A DNA stretch of 64,000 bases, taken from NCBI GenBank assembly GCA_041691815.1, contig JBEPTZ010000004.1, positions 1 through 64,000 on the forward strand. The letters run 5' to 3'. The position numbers were made by a program, and so were the translations under genes. Shown here piece by piece: positions 42,456-51,800 of the stretch (position 1 is the stretch's first letter; every line of letters starts with the position of its first letter). The notes beneath the pieces are model-generated. The model had not been told where the DNA came from, made no database searches, and was given only the letters and a program-made list of their open reading frames with translations. This DNA is from 70-18 sp041691815 (GTDB lineage Bacteria > Pseudomonadota > Alphaproteobacteria > Acetobacterales > Acetobacteraceae).

Positions 42456-44768
42456 ATGACGACAGGCTTCAGGGGGCAGTCGGTCCGGCGGCTGGAGGAC
42501 GAGCGCTTCCTGGTCGGCCGCGGCCGCTTCATCGAGGACATCGACGCGCCGGGCCAGGCCTGGATGCAGGTGGTACGCTCGCCGCACGCGCATGCCCGCA
42601 TCACCGCTGTTGCAACAGCCGCCGCCGCCATGCCGGGCGTGCTCGGGGTGTTTACCGCCGCCGACCTCGCCGACCTCGGGCCGCTGCCCTGCACCGTGCG
42701 GGTCGCCAGCGTGCAACCGATGGCCTCGCCGCCGCACCCGGCGCTGGCGGTCGGCCGGGTCCGCCATGTCGGCGATCCCGTCACCTTCGTCGTCGCCACC
42801 AGCCGCGACGCCGCGCGCAATGCCGCCGAGGCGGTGATAGTCGACTATGAAACGCTGCCGGTGATCACCGACCCGGCCGCCGCCCTGCGCGAGGGCGCCC
42901 CGCAACTTTGGGACGAGGCGCCCGGCAATCTCAGCTACCGCTTCCAGAAGGGCGACAGTGCCGCGGTGCAGGCCGCGCTGGCCGCGGCCGCTCATGTCGT
43001 TGAGCTCGAACTGGTCAACAACCGCATCGTCATCGCTGCGCTGGAAACCCGTGGCGGCATCGCCAGCTACGATGACGCACAGGGCTACCACCTGCAGTTT
43101 TCCGGCGCCGGGGTGCACGGGCTGCAGGCCGAACTGGCCGGCACCGTGTTCCATGAGCCGGCCGGCCGGATGCGCGTCTCCTGCCCCGATGTCGGCGGCG
43201 GCTTCGGCGTCAAGAGCGCGTTGTATCCGGAATGGGTGATGCTGCTGTGGGCGGCGCGTCGCGTCGGGCGTCCGATCAAATGGATCGGCGAGCGGGTCGA
43301 GGATTTCATCACCACCGCGCAAGGCCGCGCCAACCTCACCCGCGCCCGCCTGGCGCTCGACGCCGAGGGCAACTTCCTCGCACTCGACGTCGACACCATC
43401 GCCGAGCTCGGCGCCTATCTCTCCTCCGGCGGCCCCGGCAGTTCCACCACCGCGCCGGCCAACGCGATGGGCAGCGGCTACGTGATTCCGGCGATCTTCA
43501 TGGATGTGCGCGGCGTGTTCACCAACACCGTGCCGATCGACGCCTATCGCGGCGCCGGCAAGCCCGAGGTCAACTACATGATCGAGCGGCTGATCGACGA
43601 AGCGGCGCGCGCCTGCGGCTTCGACCGGATCGCGCTGCGCCGCCGCAACCTGGTCCGCCAGTTCCCCTACCACAAGGCGCTCGGCACGGTGATCGATTGC
43701 GGCCGCTTCGCCGAAAACCTCGACGCCGCCATCCTGGCCGCCGACCACGCCGGCTTCCCGGCCCGCCGCGACGCCTCGCGCCAGCGCGGCCAACTGCGCG
43801 GCATCGGCATCACCTGCTTCATGGAAACCGCGCGCGGCGCGCCCAACGAGGGCGCCGAAATCCGCTTCGAGGCCGACGGCACGGTGACCCTCGTGGTCGG
43901 CACCCAGTCCAACGGCATGGGCCATGAGACCAGCTACCGGCAGATCGCCGCCGACCTGCTCGGCCTGCCGTTGGCCGCCTTCCGCTACGTGCAGGCCGAC
44001 ACCCTGCTGGTGCGCGACGGCAACGGCCACGGCGGCGCCCGCTCGATGCACATGGGCGGCTCGGCCCTGGTCAAGGCGGTGCAGACCATGCTGGCCAAGG
44101 GCCGCAGTGTCGCCGCCGGCCTGTTGCAGGCGCCGCAGGAGCAGGTGGAATTCGCCGATGGCCGCTTCGTGGTTCGCGGCGACCCGGCGCGCGGCATCGA
44201 CCTGCTGAGCGTCGCCGCCGCCGCGCGCGACCCCTCCTCGCCGGCCGGGGATGCCTCGGGCCTGGACACCTATGTCTGGAACCTGCTCGACCTGATCACC
44301 TTCCCCAATGGCTGTCACATCGCCGAGGTCGAGATCGACCGCGACACCGGCGAGGTCATCCTGAGCCGCTACACCGCGGTGGACGATTTCGGCACCCTGC
44401 TCAACCCGATGCTGACCCTCGGCCAAGTCCAGGGCGGCGTCGTCCAGGGCATCGGCCAGGCGCTGCTTGAGCACACCGTCTACGATCCCGACTCCGGCCA
44501 ATTGCTGAGCGGCTCGCTGATGGACTACACGCTGCCCCGCGCCTCAGACATTCCGCCGCTCGACATCACCTTCAGCGGCGTGCCCACCGCCGCCAATCCG
44601 CTCGGCCTGAAGGGCGCCGGCCAGGCCGGCGCGATCGCCTCGCCGCAAGCGGTGGTCTGCGCGGTACTCGACGCGCTGGCCCCGCTCGGGGTCAGCCATG
44701 TCGACATGCCGGTCACCGCCGAGCGCGTCTGGCGGGCCATGCAGGGCCATAAACCGGCGGCTGTGTGA
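42456..44768 (+). CDS. Molybdopterin-binding subunit of a xanthine-dehydrogenase/CO-dehydrogenase-family hydroxylase
   Basis: A 770-residue large subunit (MoCo chain). AAGGAAG precedes the ATG at 42456. N-terminal block RRLEDERFLVGRGRFIEDID, GGGFGVKSALYPEW near residue 250, active-site loop PIDAYRGAGKPE near 365 (resembling the AYRGAGR of form II CoxL-like enzymes), and GTQSNGMGHETSYRQI near 490. At the C-terminal catalytic site the usual GEAG reads KGAGQAGAI: the expected base Glu is Gln (codon CAG). No FAD or 2Fe-2S subunit gene, nor a maturation factor, lies next to it, so it is an orphan in this window. Substrate unknown. Confidence 0.9.
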   Translation: MTTGFRGQSVRRLEDERFLVGRGRFIEDIDAPGQAWMQVVRSPHAHARITAVATAAAAMPGVLGVFTAADLADLGPLPCTVRVASVQPMASPPHPALAVGRVRHVGDPVTFVVATSRDAARNAAEAVIVDYETLPVITDPAAALREGAPQLWDEAPGNLSYRFQKGDSAAVQAALAAAAHVVELELVNNRIVIAALETRGGIASYDDAQGYHLQFSGAGVHGLQAELAGTVFHEPAGRMRVSCPDVGGGFGVKSALYPEWVMLLWAARRVGRPIKWIGERVEDFITTAQGRANLTRARLALDAEGNFLALDVDTIAELGAYLSSGGPGSSTTAPANAMGSGYVIPAIFMDVRGVFTNTVPIDAYRGAGKPEVNYMIERLIDEAARACGFDRIALRRRNLVRQFPYHKALGTVIDCGRFAENLDAAILAADHAGFPARRDASRQRGQLRGIGITCFMETARGAPNEGAEIRFEADGTVTLVVGTQSNGMGHETSYRQIAADLLGLPLAAFRYVQADTLLVRDGNGHGGARSMHMGGSALVKAVQTMLAKGRSVAAGLLQAPQEQVEFADGRFVVRGDPARGIDLLSVAAAARDPSSPAGDASGLDTYVWNLLDLITFPNGCHIAEVEIDRDTGEVILSRYTAVDDFGTLLNPMLTLGQVQGGVVQGIGQALLEHTVYDPDSGQLLSGSLMDYTLPRASDIPPLDITFSGVPTAANPLGLKGAGQAGAIASPQAVVCAVLDALAPLGVSHVDMPVTAERVWRAMQGHKPAAV

Positions 44769-44863
44769 TGCCGCTCGATGGAGATGATCATGCCAGCCCC
44801 CGCGCCACTCACATCGAATCGCCGGACCGGCGCACTGCTTTAACTCCGCCGTCGAGGTAGCCC

Positions 44864-46309
44864 ATGGCCGCGAAAACCACACTCAACGCCAAGAACCTCG
44901 CAGCCCTGGGCGCGGAGCGTCTGGCCGCCCTGCTGATCGAGATCAGCACCGGGGATGCCGCGGCGAAACGCCATCTGCGCATGGCGCTCGCCGCGGCGCA
45001 GAGTCCGACCGACCTGGCCAAGGAGGTGCGAAAGCGCCTCGCCACCCTGGCCCGCGCCCGCTCCTTCGTGGACTGGTCGGGCATCCGCTCGCTGGCCGCC
45101 GATCTCGACACCCAGCGCCGGGCAATCGTCGAAACCGTGGCGAAATCCGACCCCGATGAAGCCCTCGAACTGATGTGGCGCTTCATGGCCCTGGCCGCGT
45201 CGATCTTTGACCGTTGCGACGACAGCAACGGCACTGTCGGGCGCGTATTCGGTCAGGCCTGCGCCGACATCGGCATGCTCGCCGGCAATGCCAGCGCCGG
45301 CGCCGAATCCCTGGCCAACCAGGTGTTCGCCGCCCTGCTCGCCAATGACTACGGCCAGTTCGACGGCCTGATTGCAGTCACCGCCCCCGCACTTGGCCGG
45401 CCAGGCCTCGAGCACCTCAAGCGCCGCGTCATCGCCCTCGCCAACCAGCCGGTCGAGCGCCCGGCCGCCAAAGACCGCAGGGAGATCGGCTGGTCATCCT
45501 CGGGGCCGATCTACGCCGACGAGATGGCCGAACGGTCACGCGTCAGCACCGTCCGGCAGGCCCTGCAGGACATCGCCGACGCCCAGGGTGACGCCGATGC
45601 CTTCATCGCCCAATACGACGAAACCGCCCGCAAGGTCCCGAAAATCGCCGCCGAGATCGCCCGCCGCCTGCTCAGCGCCGGCCGCGCCGAGCAAGCCCTC
45701 GCCGCCATCAACGCCGCCGAACCCCGCCGCCCCGGAGAATGGGACTGGCCCGACTTCGACTGGGAGGATGCCCGGATCGACACCCTCGATGCCCTCGGCC
45801 GCAGCGAAGACGCCCAGCGCGCCCGATGGACCTGCTTCGAGCGCTCGCTCTCGCCGACCCATCTGCGCGCCTATCTGAAGCGACTGCCCGACTTCGACGA
45901 TGTCGAGGCCGAAGCAAAGGCGCTGGACCACGCCCAGCACTTCCCCAACCACCTCGCCGCCCTGTGGTTTCTGGCCTCCTGGCCGGCCCTGGACCACGCG
46001 GCCAGGCTGGTGATCGCGCACGCCCCCGAACTCGACGGCGCCCGCTATGAAATCCTGAGCCCGGCCGCCGACGCGCTGGCCGCCCGGCACAAGCTGGCCG
46101 CCACGCTGGTGCTGCGGGCGATGATCGACTTCACCCTGAGCAAAGCCCGCTCCACCCGCTACCGCCACGCCGCCCGCCACCTGCAGGATTGCGCCGGCCT
46201 GGCCTCGGCTATCGCGGATTTCGGCGCCTTCGAAACCCACGATGCCTACCTGTCACGCCTGCGCCGGCAACACCCCCGCACCCAGTCATTCTGGAGCCTG
46301 ATGGCCTGA
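44864..46309 (+). CDS. DUF6880-type alpha-helical protein
   Basis: A 481-residue soluble protein with no signal peptide or membrane segment. It is rich in Ala, Leu, Arg and Asp, with repeated helix pairs (for example RLLSAGRAEQALAAINAAEPRR and ARIDTLDALGRSEDAQRARW) like TPR-type scaffolds. The N-terminus KTTLNAKNLAALGAERLAALLIEISTGDAA and the central GWSSSGPIYADEMAERSRVSTVRQAL match my memory of DUF6880 proteins, which have no known function. It starts 95 bases after the molybdoenzyme gene, with GAGGT before the ATG, and is probably independent. Confidence 0.7.
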   Translation: MAAKTTLNAKNLAALGAERLAALLIEISTGDAAAKRHLRMALAAAQSPTDLAKEVRKRLATLARARSFVDWSGIRSLAADLDTQRRAIVETVAKSDPDEALELMWRFMALAASIFDRCDDSNGTVGRVFGQACADIGMLAGNASAGAESLANQVFAALLANDYGQFDGLIAVTAPALGRPGLEHLKRRVIALANQPVERPAAKDRREIGWSSSGPIYADEMAERSRVSTVRQALQDIADAQGDADAFIAQYDETARKVPKIAAEIARRLLSAGRAEQALAAINAAEPRRPGEWDWPDFDWEDARIDTLDALGRSEDAQRARWTCFERSLSPTHLRAYLKRLPDFDDVEAEAKALDHAQHFPNHLAALWFLASWPALDHAARLVIAHAPELDGARYEILSPAADALAARHKLAATLVLRAMIDFTLSKARSTRYRHAARHLQDCAGLASAIADFGAFETHDAYLSRLRRQHPRTQSFWSLMA

Positions 46310-46334
46310 TCCCCGGCGCCGATGCCGGCGCGCC

Positions 46335-47036
46335 CTACAGCATCGCCTCATGCCGGCAATTCACCAGCAATTCGGCCACCGAGGCGTTGTTCGGCAGCAG
46401 CATCACCGTCTCCGCCAGCACCGCCAGGTCGGCGGCCTGGGTCATCGCCTCGCGCGGCAGCGCCGTCACATGCTGCGTCATGTCGGTGGCAACAAACCCG
46501 GGACACAGCGCGGTCGCCCGGATGCCATGCTCCCAGCCCTGCCGGCGCACCTCGGCGGTCAGCGCCACCAGCGCGAACTTGCTGATCGCATACCCGACAT
46601 TCTCATTGGCCACCCGCTTGCCCGACAGGCTGGCGACGTTCACCACCCGCCCGCTGCCGCTCTCGCGCAGATGCGGCATGGCGAAGCGGATCAGCCGCAG
46701 CGGCCCCTTCACGTTCACCGCGAACATCCGGTCGAGCGGCCCCTCATCCTCGGCCATCAGCGGCGCGCGCGGCGCCGAAATGCCGGCGGCGTTGACCAGC
46801 GCATCCAGCCGCCCGAACCGCGCCACCGTCGCCGCCACCCAGTCCCGCGCACTGTCCAGGTTTTCCGCCTCATAGCGGTGCAGCAGCAGCCGGTCGGACT
46901 CCACCAGCCCCTGCGCGGAAGCCCGCACCCCCGCCGACACGCTGAACCCGCTCGCCAGCAGCCGCTCGACGATCCGCCGCCCGATGCCGCGCGCCGCCCC
47001 GGAAACCATCGCCACCCGGCCCTTCGGATCAAGCAT
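46335..47036 (-). CDS. SDR-family oxidoreductase
   Basis: A 233-residue classical short-chain dehydrogenase. NAD(P) motif VSGAARGIGRRIVERLL at residues 11-27, NAAG near residue 85, catalytic Ser in VNVASLSGKRV and YAISK (Tyr/Lys) near 148. All catalytic residues are present. Substrate unknown. Its ATG overlaps the stop of the oligopeptide ATPase gene by 8 bases, so the two are translationally coupled although their functions look unrelated. Confidence 0.9.
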   Translation of the reverse strand: MLDPKGRVAMVSGAARGIGRRIVERLLASGFSVSAGVRASAQGLVESDRLLLHRYEAENLDSARDWVAATVARFGRLDALVNAAGISAPRAPLMAEDEGPLDRMFAVNVKGPLRLIRFAMPHLRESGSGRVVNVASLSGKRVANENVGYAISKFALVALTAEVRRQGWEHGIRATALCPGFVATDMTQHVTALPREAMTQAADLAVLAETVMLLPNNASVAELLVNCRHEAML

Positions 47037-48045
47037 CGGCCAACTCCGTCAGCACCCCGGTCGCCACATGGCAGCGCGCCCGATGCCCCCCCGCCATGTC
47101 GGCCAGCACCTGCGGCCGCTCGCACCCCGCCTGCGCCAGCTTGCAGCGCGGCTGAAACCGGCATCCCGCCGGCATCGCGTCCAGCGGCGGCACCCGGCCG
47201 GGGATCGCCGCCAGCGCCTGGTCGTCCAGGTCCATGCGTGGAATCGCCTCGAACAGCGCCCGCGTATACGGATGCGCCGGGGCGGCAAAAATCGCCTCCA
47301 CCCCGGCTTCCTCGACGATCTGCCCGGCATACATCACCGCCACCCGGTCGGCGATCTGCGCCACCACGCCGAGGTTATGGGTGATGAACAGCATCGCCAT
47401 GCCGTGCCGCGCCTTCAGGTCGGCCAGCAGCCCCAGCACCTGCGCCTGGATGGTCACGTCCAGCGCGGTGGTCGGCTCGTCGGCCAGCAGCAGCGCCGGC
47501 TCGCAGGCCAGCGCGATGGCGATCATCACCCGCTGCCGCATGCCGCCGCTGAACTGGTGCGGATAGTCGTGAAACCGTGCCGCCGCCGAGGGAATCTTCA
47601 CCTCCTCCAGCACCGCCAGCGCCCGCCGCGCCGCCTCGGCCTTGCCGATCCCGCGATGCAGCACCAGCGCCTCGGCCACCTGGTCGCCGATTGTCATCAC
47701 CGGGTTCAGGCTGGTCATCGGCTCCTGGAAGATCATCGCCATCCGGTCGCCGCGCAGCTTCTCAAGGCGCGCTTCCGGCATGCCGACCAGATCGCTGCCG
47801 TCCAGCACGATCCGCCCGGCGCCGATCCGCCCGCCCGGCGCCGGCACCAGCCCCATGATCGACAACGCGGTCATCGACTTGCCGCAGCCGCTCTCGCCGA
47901 CCAGCGCCAGCGTCTCGCCGCGCGCCAGCGCCAGCGAGATGCCGTCCACCGCCGCCCGCCAGGTGCCGGCAATGCGGAACTCGGTGCGCAGCCCTTCCAC
48001 CCGCAATACCGCGTCGTCGGCGACGGCCCTGTCTGTCTGTTCCAT
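47029..48045 (-). CDS. Orphan oligopeptide-type ABC ATPase (DppD-like)
   Basis: A 338-residue ATPase of the oligopeptide importer family. ATG at 48045 (MEQTDRAV). Walker [11 protein letters not shown]-loop [13 protein letters not shown], signature [16 protein letters not shown], Walker [14 protein letters not shown]-loop ITHNLG, and the C-terminal cysteine block [16 protein letters not shown]. No permease, binding protein or DppF partner is next to it in this window. It could serve one of the two complete importers or be a remnant of a lost operon. It overlaps the SDR gene. Confidence 0.92.
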   Translation of the reverse strand: MEQTDRAVADDAVLRVEGLRTEFRIAGTWRAAVDGISLALARGETLALVGESGCGKSMTALSIMGLVPAPGGRIGAGRIVLDGSDLVGMPEARLEKLRGDRMAMIFQEPMTSLNPVMTIGDQVAEALVLHRGIGKAEAARRALAVLEEVKIPSAAARFHDYPHQFSGGMRQRVMIAIALACEPALLLADEPTTALDVTIQAQVLGLLADLKARHGMAMLFITHNLGVVAQIADRVAVMYAGQIVEEAGVEAIFAAPAHPYTRALFEAIPRMDLDDQALAAIPGRVPPLDAMPAGCRFQPRCKLAQAGCERPQVLADMAGGHRARCHVATGVLTELADA

Positions 48046-48104
48046 GCCGGCCAGCCTGCGGCACCGGCGGCCGTACCGCAAGCAATCCATTACAGCAGCG
48101 CGAC

Positions 48105-48779
48105 TCAGATCAGCCGCCGCAGCAGCCCCAGCACCTCGCTCACCGCCCCGCCGCTCCCCGGCGCCTCGGCCAGCAACCGGCGCAGATCGCCGGCCACGCC
48201 GTTAAGGTCGGCATCGGCACTGGCCAGCGACGGCACCAGCAGCCGCACCGCGCCGCTGCGGTCGAACACCCAGATCGCCGAACTATGGGTCACCTCATAC
48301 GGCGCGGTGTGGGTCGCCGGCGTCACCGAGAACGCCACCCGATAGCGCCGCGCCAGCGCGGTCAGCGCATCCGGCGTGCCGCGCAGCCCCACCACCTCGG
48401 GCGCAAACGCGGCGGCATATTGCTTCAGCACTGGCAGCGTGTCGCGGTTGGGGTCGACGGTGACGAACAGCGCCCGCACCTGCTCCGCCTGCTTGCCCAG
48501 AAGCTGCAGGATGCGGGCGACATTGCCCAAGGTCATCGGGCACACATCCGGGCAGAAGGTGTAGCCGAAATACAGCAGCACCAGCTTGCCGCGATAATCC
48601 GTCTCGGTGACGGTCTTGCCGTCGCCTGCGCGGGTCATGCTGAAGCTGAGCGGCGGCGACACCCCCTGCATGTCGATATCGTGCCAGCCATGATCGGCCA
48701 GCGCCGGACGGGTGGCGAGCACCCCGGCGGCAAGCCCGGCGCCGAGCAGGCCGCGTCGACTGAGGTCTCCGGCGCTCAC
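48105..48779 (-). CDS. SCO1/SenC copper-binding assembly protein
   Basis: A 224-residue thioredoxin-fold protein exported by a Tat-like signal (LSRRGLLGAGLAAGVLATRPALA). Copper ligands are intact: CPDVCP near residue 77 and the distant His in VTHSSAIWVFD. Family block VRALFVTVDPNRDT is present. SCO delivers copper to or reduces the CuA site of cytochrome oxidase subunit II. Its ATG overlaps the PCuAC stop by four bases, making the last gene of a CtaG-PCuAC-SCO operon. Confidence 0.93.
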   Translation of the reverse strand: MSAGDLSRRGLLGAGLAAGVLATRPALADHGWHDIDMQGVSPPLSFSMTRAGDGKTVTETDYRGKLVLLYFGYTFCPDVCPMTLGNVARILQLLGKQAEQVRALFVTVDPNRDTLPVLKQYAAAFAPEVVGLRGTPDALTALARRYRVAFSVTPATHTAPYEVTHSSAIWVFDRSGAVRLLVPSLASADADLNGVAGDLRRLLAEAPGSGGAVSEVLGLLRRLI

Positions 48780-49252
48780 TTATCCAGCGCCCCCTTCACC
48801 GCAAACGGCGCCGACAGGCTGCCGCCATCAGCGAACCGCAAGGTCATCGGCACCTCCGCGCCGGCCCGCATCGCCGTCCCCGGATGCATGCACATCAGAT
48901 GATAGCCGCCCGGCGCGAATTGCAGCGCGCCATGCGCCGGCACCTTGACCTTCGCCACCATCACCATCCGCTCGGTGCCGCCGTTATGCTCGCTCTCATG
49001 CAGCATCACGCTGCCGCAGGCCGGCGAACTGGCGCCGGTCAGCGTCCGATCCTGCACCCCGGAATTGCTCAACGTGAAATAGCCGCCGGCCGGGCGCGAC
49101 GCGATCAGCATCCGCATCCAGCCACCCTGCAGGCTGACCCCCGGCTCGGCAGCACGCGCCGGCGCTGCCGCCAGCAAGGCCAGCGCCGCAGCGGCAACAG
49201 CCAGGCTAGCGCCCCGTCCAGCCACTCGCCGAAATGGTGATGCGTCCGCCAT
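48776..49252 (-). CDS. PCuAC copper chaperone
   Basis: A 158-residue periplasmic protein with a Sec signal (ASLAVAAAALALLAAAPARAA) and GGAGG before the ATG at 49252. The copper motif H-X10-M-X21-H-X-M is exact: the His in LHESEH, Met in TERM, then YHLM. PCuAC hands Cu(I) to SCO or to the CuA site of cytochrome oxidase. It overlaps the CtaG-type gene by 47 bases and the SCO gene by four. Confidence 0.94.
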   Translation of the reverse strand: MADASPFRRVAGRGASLAVAAAALALLAAAPARAAEPGVSLQGGWMRMLIASRPAGGYFTLSNSGVQDRTLTGASSPACGSVMLHESEHNGGTERMVMVAKVKVPAHGALQFAPGGYHLMCMHPGTAMRAGAEVPMTLRFADGGSLSAPFAVKGALDK

Positions 49253-50207
49253 GTTCGTCCTCCGGGTTGTCCGCCACTGCCGGCATCCGGTCCTCCAGCA
49301 GGCGCAGATTGTTCATGATCAGCATGAACGCCACCGAGCTCATCATCGAGCTGGGGATCCACACCAGCAGCCCGCCGTAATGCTGGTCCACCAGCGCGCC
49401 GACCGACGGGAACAGCCGGCCGCACAGATCGTAGTAGGAATAAATCGAGGTCGTGCTGAAGGTGATCAGCGAGCCGGCCAGAATCTGCGGGAACATCACC
49501 AGGATGGTGATCAGCAGCCGCACCGCGAAACTGGTCCGCGCCTCGGGATACGGCCGCGGATCGAGCACCAGGCACCAGAACAGCAGCCCGTCCAGCACCA
49601 TGCTCCAGTTCATGATGGCGTAGAGTTGCGGGTCGATCATGGCGCGAAAATGGATCGCCGGCACCAGCCACAGCAGGATCAGCCCGGCGAATAATATGCC
49701 GGCCAAAGCCGGCTGCTGCACCCAGTGCATCACCGCACCCAGCGGCCGCCAGCCCAGCCCGCGCCGCAACGGCGCCGGCATGCCGCGCAACAGCGCCCCG
49801 CCCGGCCAGGCCAGCGCGATCAGGAACGGCCCGATATGGTGCATCACCATGTGCTGCAGCCGGTTCAGGAAGAACATGTGCTGCGCCATGTATTCGAAAT
49901 GCGTCAGCAGCACGCCGTACAGCAGCCCCACCCCAAGCACGAACAGGCCCCGCCGCCACAGCGCCGGCCGCTCCGCCGCGTCCATCAGCGCCACGCCACG
50001 GAAATACCACCCCACCGCCAGCACCGCGGCAAGGAACTGCGTCCAGGAGAACTCCCACGGCGCCCAGGCCGGCAGCATCGCCGGATGCACCGCACACAGC
50101 CACCCCACCGCCAACGTCAGCAGCAACGCGGCGACAAGGCCGATCAGGTCGGGCCGGGCGAAATCGGTCTCGGCCGAAATGGTGTCGGATGGTATCGATA
50201 AACTCAA
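49206..50207 (-). CDS. CtaG-type cytochrome c oxidase assembly membrane protein
   Basis: A 333-residue multi-pass membrane protein of the caa3-type CtaG family (not the Cox11-type CtaG). Hydrophobic segments alternate with the histidine/methionine-rich block HFEYMAQHMFFLNRLQHMVMHHIGPFL near residue 105, the likely copper-handling region. The start at TTG 50207 is tentative: no clear ribosome site, and no ATG in the expected region. It heads the copper-delivery operon with PCuAC and SCO; oxidase structural genes are not in the window. Confidence 0.85.
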   Translation of the reverse strand: MSLSIPSDTISAETDFARPDLIGLVAALLLTLAVGWLCAVHPAMLPAWAPWEFSWTQFLAAVLAVGWYFRGVALMDAAERPALWRRGLFVLGVGLLYGVLLTHFEYMAQHMFFLNRLQHMVMHHIGPFLIALAWPGGALLRGMPAPLRRGLGWRPLGAVMHWVQQPALAGILFAGLILLWLVPAIHFRAMIDPQLYAIMNWSMVLDGLLFWCLVLDPRPYPEARTSFAVRLLITILVMFPQILAGSLITFSTTSIYSYYDLCGRLFPSVGALVDQHYGGLLVWIPSSMMSSVAFMLIMNNLRLLEDRMPAVADNPEDEHGGRITISASGWTGR

Positions 50208-50410
50208 CGCGTCGGCTCACTTTCTGGTGGCGCCCGCAGCCGCCCGGTTCACCCCCCGATAACACCGCCGGCCGGTGCAGGGCGTTAATTCGGGGACACT
50301 TGCCGCCGCCGGCATCACCTTTCCGCGCCCGCAATCAGCGTCGCTGCCTTGCCGGCAGGCGCCGCCGGTGCCAGCCTGCGCGCCCGCGCCATCGCCGCCG
50401 AGGATACCCC

Positions 50411-51790
50411 ATGAGCCAGCCCGTCGAGATCGTCATCGAAGCCGCCCGCCCGTTCCTCGGCGACCGCATCACCACCAGCCACGGCCTGCGCGACCACCAT
50501 TCGCACGGCCAGGACACCCAGCCGCATGTGCTGCCGGACGCGGTCGCCTTCATCGAGACCACCGAGGAAGCCTCCCGCCTGCTCGCCCTCTGCCACCAGC
50601 ACGGCGTGCCGGTGGTCCCCTACGGTACCGGCACCTCGCTGGAAGGCCACGCCACCCCGGTGCGCGGCGGCATCAGCCTCGACCTGTCGCACATGACCGC
50701 GGTTCTGGCGGTCAACACCGCGGACATGGATTGCCGCGTGCAGCCCGGCCTCACCCATCGCAGCCTCAACACCCATCTGCGCGACCAGGGGCTGTTCTTC
50801 CCGGTCGATCCGGGGGCCGACGCCTCGCTCGGCGGCATGTGCGCCACCCGCGCCAGCGGCACCGCCGCCGTCCGCTACGGCACCATGCGCGAGAACGTCA
50901 TGGGTCTCACCGTGGTGCTGGCCGATGGCCGGGTCATCACCACCGGCGGCCGGGTGCGCAAATCCGCCACCGGCTACGACCTCACAAGGCTGTTCGTCGG
51001 CAGCGAGGGCACGCTCGGCGTGATCACCGAAATCCAGCTCCGCCTGCACGGCATCCCGGAAGCCGCCAGCGCCGCGATCTGCCAGTTCGACCAACTCTCA
51101 GACGCGGTGGAAAGCGTGATCGGCATCATGCAGGCCGGCATCCCCGTCGCCCGCATCGAACTCCTCGACGACGTGCAGATGGCCGCCTGCATCGCCTATT
51201 CCAAGCTGGAGGGCCTGCGCCCCACCCCCACCCTGTTCTTCGAATTCCACGGCACCCCGGCTGCGGTCGCCGAGCAGGCCACCCAGGCCGAGGAAATGAC
51301 CACCGCCTGCAACGCCCACGGCTTCCGCTGGGCCACCGACGCCGAGGAGCGCAACAAGCTGTGGCGTGCCCGCCACGACGCCTACTGGGCCTGCCTGGCG
51401 CTCAAACCCGGCCACCAGGGCATCGCCACCGACGCCATCGTGCCGATCTCCCGCCTCGCCGAAGCCATCCTCGGCGCCAAGCAGGACATCGAAGCCTCCG
51501 GCCTCGCAGCCCCCATCGTCGGCCATGTCGGCGACGGCAACTTCCACACCGTCATCCTGGTCCCCCCCGAACCCGACGGCCTGGCCCGCGCCTGGGAGCT
51601 GGACAAGAAAATCGTCGCCCGCGCCCTGGCCCTCGGCGGCTCGTGCAGCGGCGAGCACGGCGTGGGCATCGGCAAGCGCGAATTTCTCGAACAGGAACAT
51701 GGCGCCGAGGCGCTGGCGGTCATGCGCAGTATTAAGGCGACCTTGGACCCGAAGGGAATCCTTAATCCTGGGAAGATATTTCTCAATTAA
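50411..51790 (+). CDS. FAD-linked oxidase (D-lactate/glycolate dehydrogenase-type)
   Basis: A 459-residue PCMH-type flavoenzyme. ATG at 50411 with CGAGGA upstream; the frame before it is not family-like. FAD-binding VPVVPYGTGTSLEGHATPVRGGISLDLS, FPVDPGADASLGGMCATRASGT, then YDLTRLFVGSEGTLGVITE. The C-terminal cap ends VGHVGDGNFHTVI and GEHGVGIGKREFLEQE, typical of D-lactate dehydrogenase (cytochrome) / GlcD. It oxidises a D-2-hydroxyacid and passes electrons to the respiratory chain; the substrate is not fixed. 50208-50410 upstream holds the divergent promoters with the CtaG-type gene. Confidence 0.9.
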   Translation: MSQPVEIVIEAARPFLGDRITTSHGLRDHHSHGQDTQPHVLPDAVAFIETTEEASRLLALCHQHGVPVVPYGTGTSLEGHATPVRGGISLDLSHMTAVLAVNTADMDCRVQPGLTHRSLNTHLRDQGLFFPVDPGADASLGGMCATRASGTAAVRYGTMRENVMGLTVVLADGRVITTGGRVRKSATGYDLTRLFVGSEGTLGVITEIQLRLHGIPEAASAAICQFDQLSDAVESVIGIMQAGIPVARIELLDDVQMAACIAYSKLEGLRPTPTLFFEFHGTPAAVAEQATQAEEMTTACNAHGFRWATDAEERNKLWRARHDAYWACLALKPGHQGIATDAIVPISRLAEAILGAKQDIEASGLAAPIVGHVGDGNFHTVILVPPEPDGLARAWELDKKIVARALALGGSCSGEHGVGIGKREFLEQEHGAEALAVMRSIKATLDPKGILNPGKIFLN

Positions 51791-51800
51791 GTCAGAAAGC

